A DNA stretch of 64,000 nt from Rickettsia endosymbiont of Ceutorhynchus obstrictus. GTDB lineage: Bacteria > Pseudomonadota > Alphaproteobacteria > Rickettsiales > Rickettsiaceae. The stretch covers positions 1,550,001 through 1,614,000 of the forward strand of contig NZ_OZ032162.1 in assembly GCF_964026565.1 (NCBI RefSeq), given 5' to 3'. Below the pieces are notes generated by a model. It saw only the letters and a program-made list of their open reading frames with translations. It had not been told where the DNA came from and searched no databases. Positions 1 through 6,734 of the stretch are shown one piece after another; position 1 is the first letter of the stretch; every line of letters starts with the position of its first letter. A program made the translations under genes and the position numbers.

Positions 1-335
1 TCATTCTAGCTAAAAGCGGGAATCTAGAAAAAACACTTAAAATAAACAAAATTATATAAAAATTTACTATATAATTCGCTTAAATATTTTCTGGATTCCC
101 GCTTTTAGGGCGTTGTTGCATGGCTACCAGAATCGTCATTGCGAGGAGGCATTTATGCCGACGTGGCAATCCAGTTAAACATATTTTTATACTAAACTTG
201 TTTAGTATTCTAATTAAATCCCTCATTACATTCGGGATAGCCTGGATTGCCGCAGCCACTTCGTGGCTTCGCAATGACGGGTTTTTTATTAATTTTCGAG
301 CCATGCAACAACGCCCGCTTTTAGCTAGAATGACA
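1..335. repeat. Palindromic repeat split by a later insertion
   Basis: The left arm (tcattctagctaaaagcggg, from base 1) pairs with a right arm that is cut in two, at about 91-108 and 316-333. Removing 109-324 restores a right arm reading ctggattcccgcttttagct and onward, the mirror of the left arm. The A+T-rich centre (about 30-90) recurs at about 16160-16220. This is a class (a) hairpin repeat. Confidence 0.75.
109..315. mobile_element. MITE-like element with GGCGTTGTTGCATGG ends and 9-bp TSD
   Basis: The element starts GGCGTTGTTGCATGG and ends CCATGCAACAACGCC, perfect inverted ends. It is flanked by the direct repeat CGCTTTTAG at 100-108 and 316-324. The inside holds a second palindrome family (gtcattgcgaggagg...ggcaatccag and its mirror). 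It has no transposase, so it would need one in trans. The end sequence and 9-bp duplication resemble IS5-family (IS903 subgroup) ends; that link is an inference. Confidence 0.75.
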
Positions 336-349
336 TCAAAAATTTGATC

Positions 350-490
350 CATGCAACAACGCCGCCGCTGCAGGCGGCGTGGCAATCTAGGCTCTCCCGA
401 ATGTAATGAGGGATTAATTAGAATATTAAACAAGTTTAGTATAACTGGATTGCCACGTCGGGACTACGTCCCTCCTCGCCATGACGGCAT
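350..490. repeat. Palindromic repeat (ggcaatcta / gattgcc class)
   Basis: A degraded catgcaacaacgcc end is followed by mirrored segments ggcggcgtggcaatctagg and ctggattgccacgtcggg around an A+T-rich centre with taatgagggatt. The same centre recurs at 10995-11100, 35205-35310 and 38680-38710. It sits just upstream of rplS. Confidence 0.65.
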
Positions 491-539
491 TTTTTGCAAC
501 GTTTTTGATCCACATAATTTTTTACTAGGAGTTAAATAA

Positions 540-959
540 ATGAATATTATTGACCAGTTTGAACAGGAACATATTTCCCGGCTTATCGCAAATAAAAAAA
601 TTCCTGCTTTTAACGCCGGTGATACCGTTAAAGTTACCGTCAAACTAATTGATAGATCAATAGAGAAAGACGGTAAGGAAAAAATAATTGAAAGATTTCA
701 AGCTTACGAGGGCGTAGTAATCGCTAAAAGAAATAGAGGAGTTACTTCTTCTTTTCTAGTGCGTAAAATTAGCCATGGCGAAGGCGTAGAAAGGCGCTTT
801 ATGACCTACTCGCCGATAGTACACTCTATTGACGTAGTAAAATACGGCGTGGTTCGTCGTGCTAAGCTTTATTATTTAAGACAAAGAAGCGGTAAATCAG
901 CCAGGATTAAAGAAAGGTTTGTGCATGCTAGTAAGAACCCTAAAGCTAAAGCTGTTTAA
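540..959 (+). CDS. rplS: 50S ribosomal protein L19
   Basis: L19 is a large-subunit protein at the 30S/50S interface. The 139 residues carry the family core: an N-terminal basic segment, the VKVTVKLID strand, the conserved FQAYEGVVIAKRNRG segment, and a GVERRFMTYSP segment followed by RRAKLYYLRQRSGKSARIKER. Length is slightly above the usual 115-130, with a short lysine/alanine-rich tail. The start is supported by AGGAG at about 526-530, nine bases upstream. In many bacteria rplS follows trmD; any such neighbour would lie left of the window. Repeats fill both flanks. Confidence 0.97.
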   Translation: MNIIDQFEQEHISRLIANKKIPAFNAGDTVKVTVKLIDRSIEKDGKEKIIERFQAYEGVVIAKRNRGVTSSFLVRKISHGEGVERRFMTYSPIVHSIDVVKYGVVRRAKLYYLRQRSGKSARIKERFVHASKNPKAKAV

Positions 960-1073
960 TAGAAAATAGTATTATTGGATGTATGTCATTCCTGCGAAGG
1001 CAGGAATCCAGGTTTTTCTTTGTCATGCTGAAACAAGTTTAGCATGACGAGTATTAGATTGCCGCGTCTAGGC
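960..1073. repeat. Two short palindromic repeats downstream of rplS
   Basis: A hairpin gtcattcctgcgaaggcaggaatccag lies at about 985-1011, followed by gtcatgctgaaacaagtttagcatgac at about 1022-1048 and the start of a gattgccgcg...ctcgcaatgac arm that runs into the 3' end of nth. The hairpins could act as terminators for the converging rplS and nth transcripts (inference). Confidence 0.65.
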
Positions 1074-1736
1074 TTAAGCACCTCCTCGCAATGACATCAT
1101 ACTATAATACTCACAATATTCCCTAATCGGACAAATAGCACATTCCGGTTTTCTGGCTTTACAAATATATCGCCCGTGTAATACCAACCAGTGATGGGCA
1201 TGTGCCAGCCATTTCTTACCGATAATTTGCAATAATTCGGCTTCCACTTTTTCGGGACTATTACCTTTGGCAAGCCCTAGCCTTTTTGCTACTCTAAATA
1301 CATGAGTATCAACGGCTATGGTTGGCTGCTGAAATAAACAATTTAATATAACATTTGCTGTTTTTCTGCCTACTCCCGGCAATTTAATTAATTCTTCAAA
1401 GCCGTGCGGTACGCGGCTGTGATAATTATTTATTAGTAGGCTACACAAAGAAATTATATTTTTTGCTTTAGCGTTAAATAACCCGATAGATTTGATATAA
1501 TTTTTTAGCCCTTCTTCGCCGAGCCGTAAGACTTTCTCCGGCGTGTCGTAAACCTCGAATAAGGATTTCGTCGCTAAATTTACCGATATATCAGTAGCCT
1601 GCGCCGATAATATTACCGCTACCAATAAAGTAAAATCATTCTTATATTCTAATTCCGTTTTAGGATTTTCATTATTATCGCTTAAAATTTTAAAAATTTT
1701 ATCAACCCATAATTTATCTTTTATTTGTGCTTGCAT
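1074..1736 (-). CDS. nth: Endonuclease III (DNA glycosylase/AP lyase)
   Basis: Nth removes oxidised pyrimidines and nicks the abasic site in base-excision repair. The 220 residues carry the helix-hairpin-helix LPGVGRKTANV with catalytic Lys125, the catalytic Asp143 in VDTHVFR, and the [4Fe-4S] cluster ligands Cys192, Cys199, Cys202 and Cys208 in the C-x6-C-x2-C-x5-C spacing. E. coli Nth is 211 residues. The extra C-terminal residues (MSLRGGA) and the stop codon are encoded by a dispersed repeat arm (tgtcattgcgaggagg) that runs into the gene end. The upstream gap holds an RPE-1 element. Confidence 0.95.
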   Translation of the reverse strand: MQAQIKDKLWVDKIFKILSDNNENPKTELEYKNDFTLLVAVILSAQATDISVNLATKSLFEVYDTPEKVLRLGEEGLKNYIKSIGLFNAKAKNIISLCSLLINNYHSRVPHGFEELIKLPGVGRKTANVILNCLFQQPTIAVDTHVFRVAKRLGLAKGNSPEKVEAELLQIIGKKWLAHAHHWLVLHGRYICKARKPECAICPIREYCEYYSMMSLRGGA

Positions 1737-1775
1737 AATACGCTATTAAAATGGTAAAATTTGACTTTCAAGAAT

Positions 1776-1920
1776 AAACCTCTTGCATAACTTGCTTCTA
1801 AAGGTAATTTGTACGTCAAGCAGATAGCTGAATCCTCACGTTACTTGCGTGTACGTTGCGGTTCTGCGCTTCGTGTTTCCTTCAAATTCCTCTTTATTAG
1901 CTACGTTATGCAAGAGGTCT
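1776..1920 (-). repeat. Intergenic Rickettsia palindromic element, RPE-1 type
   Basis: This is a 145-bp element with inverted ends agacctcttgcataac and gttatgcaagaggttt. Read on the minus strand it contains a frame EEFEGNTKRRTATYT that matches the in-frame RPE at 31723-31866 (QEFEGDTERRTGAYS), but the frame is not open throughout. It lies between the divergent nth and glutaredoxin genes, so it may carry or displace their promoters. Confidence 0.8.
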
Positions 1921-1944
1921 AATTAAAGTTTACTAGGTTTTAAG

Positions 1945-2277
1945 ATGACTGAAAACAAAAATTTTGCCAATAAGAATTTTGAATTTATAAAAAATGAAAT
2001 AGACAATAATAATGTTGTGCTATTTATGAAAGGCACTAAAGAGTCGCCTATGTGTGGGTTTTCCGGTAGTGTGGTTGCTATTTTAGAAAAACTAGATGTA
2101 GAATTTCGCGATATTAACGTGCTTAGCGATCCGGAACTTCGGGAAGCTCTAAAAATTTTTAGCGATTGGCCGACCTTTCCACAACTATATATTAAAGGTG
2201 AATTTATCGGCGGTTGCGATATAGCCAAAGAAATGTATCAAAGCGGCGAACTTGCAGCGTTGTTAGTGAGAGTTTAA
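1945..2277 (+). CDS. grxD: Monothiol glutaredoxin (Grx4/Grx5 type)
   Basis: Monothiol CGFS glutaredoxins hold and deliver [2Fe-2S] clusters. The 110-residue protein shows the family order: LFMKGTKESPMCGFS with the active-site Cys37, then a thioredoxin-fold core, DWPTFPQLYIKGEFIGGCDI containing the cis-proline TFPQ and the GGCDI glutathione-binding motif. Length equals that of stand-alone family members. It is transcribed away from nth, with an RPE-1 element in the promoter region. Alphaproteobacterial relatives usually serve iron-sulfur protein maturation; the endonuclease III next door is an iron-sulfur enzyme, although no operon link exists. Confidence 0.95.
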   Translation: MTENKNFANKNFEFIKNEIDNNNVVLFMKGTKESPMCGFSGSVVAILEKLDVEFRDINVLSDPELREALKIFSDWPTFPQLYIKGEFIGGCDIAKEMYQSGELAALLVRV

Positions 2278-2559
2278 GAGATATTTTCTCGCACCTGTAT
2301 TAGTAGAATGCATTTTGAGCAAACATCCCCGATGTCATTCCCGTGAAAACGGGAATCCAGGCTTTTCTTTGTCATGCTGAACTTGTTTCAGCATCTCTTG
2401 TAGTAGATCCTGAAATAAATTCAGGATGACTTTTGAATATTTTTCTGGATTCCCGCCTGCGCGGGAATGACACCGAGGGCGTTTTTAACCATCCACGCAA
2501 CAACGCTTGTAGCTTCTCGCAATGACGTTTTAGGTATCCACGCAACAACACCGGCTTGA
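2278..2559. repeat. Composite nested palindrome
   Basis: At about 2331-2471 an outer pair (gtcattcccgtgaaaacggg / cccgcctgcgcgggaatgac) encloses two inner hairpins (tgaacttgtttcagca and tcctgaaataaattcagga). Degraded cacgcaacaac ends follow at about 2495-2550. No coding potential beyond chance is seen. Confidence 0.75.
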
Positions 2560-2748
2560 CCCACTACTGTACGAACGTTGAAAAAAGGCTGTGTCATGCC
2601 GTGACTTGATCACGGCATCCAGGAAAATAAAGCCATATTAGACTTATTTTAGAATCTTTTTATGATATTATAAGCTGGACTGAAGTGGTCGTAGCCACGG
2701 AATGACAGAATTTTTACCTCTTTATTTAAACGTTCGTACAGTAGTGGG
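2560..2748. mobile_element. 189-bp MITE, copy 1
   Basis: The ends CCCACTACTGTACGAACGTT and AACGTTCGTACAGTAGTGGG are perfect 20-bp inverted repeats. The flanking direct repeat CTTGA (2555-2559 and 2749-2753) fits a 5-bp target duplication. The host site is the apex of a cttgaccacgg hairpin. The interior has two hairpins of the class (a) type and no reading frame for a transposase. Other copies lie at 6033-6221, 28373-28560 and, inverted, 40805-40992. Confidence 0.85.
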
Positions 2749-2800
2749 CTTGACCACGGTATGATATTGTATTTATAATAACTATAAAAAATTAAAACCA

Positions 2801-3436
2801 ATGAATAAAAATTTAATATATCCCGAAATTAACAGTAAAGAGCTACCGCCGAAAAGACTAGCGGTATTATTGCACGGCGTCGGTTCCGACGGTCACGATT
2901 TGATAGGGCTGGTGCCGTATATCAAAGATGATTTACCGGATTGTTATTTTATTTCTCCGCATGGGGTTGAGCCTTACGATATGGCACCTTACGGGCGGCA
3001 ATGGTTTAGTTTGCAAGATCGCACTCCTCATAAAATGCAAAAATTACTGGAAAATAATGTTGCGCTTCTTGCAGAGATAATTAAGCAAAAACAAGCCGAG
3101 TTAAACTTGACTAATAAAGATACTATTATTATCGGTTTTTCTCAAGGTACGATGATCGGGCTATATTTAACGCTTGCTAGCCAAGAGCCGTTTTTATGTA
3201 GTATAGGTTTTTCAGGATTACTAGTTGCACCGACTGAATGCATTAATAAATCGACTCCTATTTGCTTAATTCATGGAGAGCTTGATGAGGTAGTTAGCAT
3301 TAGCGAAATGGATAATGCCGCAAAATATTTATCCAAATATCAAATACCTTATGAAAGTCATAAAATTCCCAGGCTTGCCCACTCTATTGACGCAAAAGGG
3401 CTAGAATTTGCAATTAATTTTATTAAAAAACAATAG
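2801..3436 (+). CDS. Phospholipase/carboxylesterase family serine hydrolase
   Basis: This is an alpha/beta hydrolase of the phospholipase/carboxylesterase (Abhydrolase_2) family, 211 residues, close to the usual size. The visible catalytic elements are the oxyanion region LLHGVGSDGHDL, nucleophile Ser114 in GFSQGT, Asp162 in HGELDEVV and His194 in LAHSID. There is no signal peptide, so it is probably cytosolic. Members hydrolyse short acyl esters, lysophospholipids or thioesters; the substrate here is unknown. The gene stands alone between repeat blocks and no strong ribosome-binding site is evident before the ATG. Confidence 0.92.
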   Translation: MNKNLIYPEINSKELPPKRLAVLLHGVGSDGHDLIGLVPYIKDDLPDCYFISPHGVEPYDMAPYGRQWFSLQDRTPHKMQKLLENNVALLAEIIKQKQAELNLTNKDTIIIGFSQGTMIGLYLTLASQEPFLCSIGFSGLLVAPTECINKSTPICLIHGELDEVVSISEMDNAAKYLSKYQIPYESHKIPRLAHSIDAKGLEFAINFIKKQ

Positions 3437-3765
3437 CGTTGTTGCCTGGATTGGAAAAATCTATAAACTCGTCATTGCGAGCGAGGATTGTTGCGTGGCT
3501 TGACATAAGTAGCAGTATGTCATTCCTGCGAAGGCAGGAATCCAGGCTAAAAAGCCTTAGCTTATAAGGCTTTTTTCTATATAATTGTAAGTTATAGTTA
3601 CATCTTTAGTTTAATTTTTCTGGATTCCCGCCTGCGCGGGAATGACATAAGGGGCAGCGGGAATGACATCGAAAATTCAAGCTATGCAATAACGCCTTTA
3701 GTCGCTCGCAATGACGCGGTGTTAATCAAGCTATGTAACAACACTAAAAACAATAGGATAAATGA
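3437..3765. repeat. Composite palindromic repeat block
   Basis: Ends gcgttgttgcctgg (3436) and atgcaataacgcc (about 3695) enclose gtcattcctgcgaaggcagg / cctgcgcgggaatgac arms. The centre carries a hairpin followed by T residues (3549-3576) and an A+T stretch that recurs at about 38414-38490. Confidence 0.7.
3549..3576. terminator. Hairpin with T-run after the esterase gene
   Basis: The arms aagcctt and aaggctt, with A residues before and T residues after, make an intrinsic-terminator-like structure on both strands. It lies about 110 bases past the esterase stop, inside a repeat. A near-identical hairpin is at 38414-38441. Confidence 0.5.
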
Positions 3766-5037
3766 ATGGATATTTTTGGCAATAAATTAGCAGATACTGA
3801 TAGAGAAATTTACGAAATAATTAATAGTGAAAAGCATCGACAAAGAGACGTGGTTGAACTTATTGCCTCGGAAAATTTTACTAGCCGTGCCGTGCTAGAG
3901 GCTCAAGGCTCGGTACTTACTAATAAATACGCTGAAGGTTATCCGGGGAAGCGTTTTTATAACGGTTGCGAGGAGGTAGATAAGGCAGAGCTACTCGCCA
4001 TAGAGCGAGCAAAAAAATTATTTAATTGTCAATATGCCAATGTTCAGCCTCATTCAGGCTCGCAGGCTAATCAAGCAGTTTTTTTGACGTTATTACAGCC
4101 GGGCGATACTATCCTTGGTATGTCTTTAGATAGCGGCGGGCATCTGACGCATGGAGCAGCTCCAAACATGTCCGGTAAATGGTTTAACGCGGTTTTTTAC
4201 AGCGTTGATAAAGACAGTTATTTAATCGATTATGATGAAATAGAAAAACTAGCAATATTACATAAACCAAAGCTAATTATTGCCGGTTATTCCGCTTATC
4301 CAAGAAACTTAGATTTTGCCAAGTTCCGAGAAATTGCCGACAAAGTAGGTGCATATCTTATGGCAGATATTGCTCATATCGCAGGACTTGTGGCTGTTGG
4401 TGAGCATGCAAGCCCTTTGCCCTTTGCACATATTGTAACTTCCACTACCCATAAAACTTTGCGAGGTCCAAGAGGCGGCTTAATTTTATCGAACGACGAA
4501 GAGCTTGGGAAAAAAATCAATCTTGCTTTATTTCCCGGAATACAAGGCGGGCCGTTAATGCATATTATAGCTGCCAAAGCCGTAGCCTTCAAGGAAGCCT
4601 TACAGCCTGAATATAAAAACTACATAAAGCAGGTTTTAAGTAATGCTAAAGCTCTAGCGCAAAGCGTACAAGAAAGAGGATATGATATTTTAACCAAGGG
4701 TACCGATAACCATATCGTGTTAATAGATTTACGCAAAGACGGTATCACCGGCAAAATAGCCGCCAACTCTTTAGATAGAGCAGGCATTACCTGCAATAAA
4801 AACAGCATCCCGTTTGATGAAACCTCGCCCTTTATTACCTCAGGAATTAGGCTCGGCAGCCCCGCTTGCACAACTAGAGGATTTAAGGAACAAGAATTTA
4901 TATTAGTCGGGCAAATGATCGCCGATATATTAGATAGCCTTAAAGACCATCAGAATAATAGCAAATGCGAGGAAAAAATTCACGCACAAGTAAAAAATTT
5001 AGTCAAAAACTTTCCTTTTTATAGTATACTCAAATGA
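3766..5037 (+). CDS. glyA: Serine hydroxymethyltransferase
   Basis: GlyA interconverts serine and glycine with tetrahydrofolate, feeding one-carbon units to nucleotide and formyl-methionine synthesis. The 423 residues match the family length. Visible motifs are VELIASENFTS near the N-terminus, NKYAEGYPGKRFYNG, the glycine-rich QPHSGSQANQAV, and the PLP lysine Lys230 in TSTTHKTLRGPRGG. The start fits the family's N-terminus. The gene is followed after 44 bases by the DUF2461 gene on the same strand, which may be co-transcribed. Confidence 0.98.
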   Translation: MDIFGNKLADTDREIYEIINSEKHRQRDVVELIASENFTSRAVLEAQGSVLTNKYAEGYPGKRFYNGCEEVDKAELLAIERAKKLFNCQYANVQPHSGSQANQAVFLTLLQPGDTILGMSLDSGGHLTHGAAPNMSGKWFNAVFYSVDKDSYLIDYDEIEKLAILHKPKLIIAGYSAYPRNLDFAKFREIADKVGAYLMADIAHIAGLVAVGEHASPLPFAHIVTSTTHKTLRGPRGGLILSNDEELGKKINLALFPGIQGGPLMHIIAAKAVAFKEALQPEYKNYIKQVLSNAKALAQSVQERGYDILTKGTDNHIVLIDLRKDGITGKIAANSLDRAGITCNKNSIPFDETSPFITSGIRLGSPACTTRGFKEQEFILVGQMIADILDSLKDHQNNSKCEEKIHAQVKNLVKNFPFYSILK

Positions 5038-5081
5038 TGCAGAAGAGTATGTAGGTTTTTGGAAGTTGTAAAAGTATAGTT

Positions 5082-5810
5082 ATGAATACAAAATTAGTCT
5101 TTCCGGGATTTTCGTCAGAAGTAATTAATTTTCTTCAACAATTACAAGCTAATAATAACCGTCTATGGTTTAAAGAAAATAAACATATATTTAAGGATTT
5201 ATTAGAGCCGGCAGCTAATATATTTGTTGAACAAATGACTCAAAATCTTCAGGAAATTGCCGAAGAACCTATGCAAGGCAAGATTTTTCGTATTTATCGT
5301 GATGTACGCTTCAGTAAAAATAACACTCCTTACGACCCGTCTTTAAGAATAGGATTCACCCGCCTAAATACTAAGCAAGCTCAATGTAGTGATTACCCTA
5401 TGTTTTATTTGTCACTACAACCGGACAAGCTTATTCTCGCTTGCGGTCTACGTGAGTTTTCTAAAAATGGGTTAATTGCTTACCGCGAAGCGATAATTGA
5501 TAATCAAAGAGGGGCAAAGCTTGAAACTCTTCTCAACAGCTATATCAAGAAGAATTTCAAACTTGATCCGCCGGACTTAAAAAATATACCAAGCGGTTAC
5601 GATAAAGATCATCCTAGAGAAAATTTATTGCGTCGTAAAAAGCTTGCTATATGGAGTTATTACTCCTCCCTAGATAACATTACTACCCCGAATGCCTTAA
5701 AATTTTGTCTTGAACAATATCGTATCATGCAACCTATTTATGAGTGGCTAAAGATACTCACTAGCTTTAGAGAAGAATCAGCTATGCGTAAATATAGCTT
5801 CGCTTATTAA
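5082..5810 (+). CDS. DUF2461 family protein (TIGR02453 type)
   Basis: This 242-residue protein resembles the DUF2461/TIGR02453 family of unknown function. The pattern includes an N-terminal FPGFSSEVINFLQQLQANNNRLWFKENK, followed by the conserved core KIFRIYRDVRFSKNNTPYDPSLRIGF and a later YFLS-like strand (FYLSLQPDKLILACGLREF). It has no signal peptide or membrane segment. It follows glyA closely on the same strand. I can assign the family but not a function. Confidence 0.85.
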   Translation: MNTKLVFPGFSSEVINFLQQLQANNNRLWFKENKHIFKDLLEPAANIFVEQMTQNLQEIAEEPMQGKIFRIYRDVRFSKNNTPYDPSLRIGFTRLNTKQAQCSDYPMFYLSLQPDKLILACGLREFSKNGLIAYREAIIDNQRGAKLETLLNSYIKKNFKLDPPDLKNIPSGYDKDHPRENLLRRKKLAIWSYYSSLDNITTPNALKFCLEQYRIMQPIYEWLKILTSFREESAMRKYSFAY

Positions 5811-5818
5811 GGTCTATA

Positions 5819-5946
5819 TACAGCGTCATCGCGATCGCTTGATACAAGCGAATTTTTCGGCATTCGCCTGTGCTCACGTACTTTAGTACGGTAGCTTAGC
5901 TCTTCCTCAAATTCATCTTGTCTGAAACTTTCTGAATTTAGCCGTA
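5819..5946. repeat. 128-bp palindromic element, copy 1
   Basis: It starts tacagcgtcatcgcgatcgc and ends tctgaatttagccgta. It contains the segment tcgcctgtgctcacgtact and cttagctct, shared with copies at 15612-15740 (inverted), 20128-20255 and 24867-24990 (inverted). It looks like a Rickettsia-type palindromic element; I cannot name the subfamily. Confidence 0.65.
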
Positions 5947-6032
5947 CCTAGCGAAACCCGTCATTGCGAACGACTGGAGGCGTTGTTGCGTGGATGGTTA
6001 AATCGCTTAAAACTTGTCATACCGTGGTCAAA

Positions 6033-6221
6033 CCCACTACTGTACGAACGTTGAAAAAAGGCTGTGTCATGCCGTGACTTGATCACGGCATCCAGGAAAA
6101 TAAAGCCATATTAGACTTATTTTAGAATCTTTTTATGATATTATAAGCTGGACTGAAGTGGTCGTAGCCACGGAATGACAGAATTTTTACCTCTTTATTT
6201 AAACGTTCGTACAGTAGTGGG
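6033..6221. mobile_element. 189-bp MITE, copy 2
   Basis: It has the same 20-bp inverted ends and nearly identical body as the copy at 2560-2748. It is flanked by TCAAA on both sides (5-bp duplication), inside a ccgtggtcaa hairpin repeat. Confidence 0.85.
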
Positions 6222-6274
6222 TCAAACCGGCATTGTTGCATGGCTCAAATTTTTGATGTCATTCTAGCTAAAGG

Positions 6275-6420
6275 CCATAACTGTCCGAAGTTGAAAAATT
6301 AAGATTATTAAATAGTACTTTTTTTGCCGTTAATGCTAAAAATACTACTATTTTGATATATAATAGAGTGAAAAACTCAAACAGTTTCTCTATTTATTTT
6401 TCAACTTCGGACAGTTATGG
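6275..6420. mobile_element. 146-bp MITE with 25-bp inverted ends
   Basis: The left end starts CCATAACTGTCCGAAGTTG and the right end is its exact reverse complement over 25 bases. CTAAAGG directly repeats on each side (6268-6274 and 6421-6427), consistent with a 7-bp duplication in a gctaaaggcggg hairpin arm. The interior is A+T-rich without a reading frame. It is the only copy in the window. Confidence 0.8.
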
Positions 6421-6734
6421 CTAAAGGCGGGAATCCAGATTTTTCTTTGTCATGCTGAACTTGTTTCGGCATCTCTTGCAAAATATCCTGAAATAAATTC
6501 AGGATGACTATTATTTTCTAGATTGCCGCGCTCCTTGCAGTCGCTCGCAATGACGATTATGGTAACCACGCAACAACGCCTCTTCGCGGGAATGACATAC
6601 TGCTGCTTTTATCGAACCGTGCAATAATGCCGGTCAAGTCACGGTATGACACCATACTTGTAATAACTATAATGCGGTAAATTATGAGCCATGCAACAAC
6701 ACCGGCACCTTACAATGCCTCGGTATAACAAATT
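6421..6734. repeat. Composite palindromic repeats downstream of rpoC
   Basis: The block contains the right part of the interrupted hairpin, inner hairpins (tgaacttgtttcggca, tcctgaaataaattcagga), a gattgccgcg...cgcaatgac arm and several catgcaacaac ends. It lies directly after the rpoC stop and could end transcription of the operon (inference). Confidence 0.65.

Noticed and set aside
80..539. Open frames of 117, 75 and 62 codons before rplS
   Set aside because: They lie entirely in palindromic repeats, lack ribosome sites and read the repeat arms on both strands.
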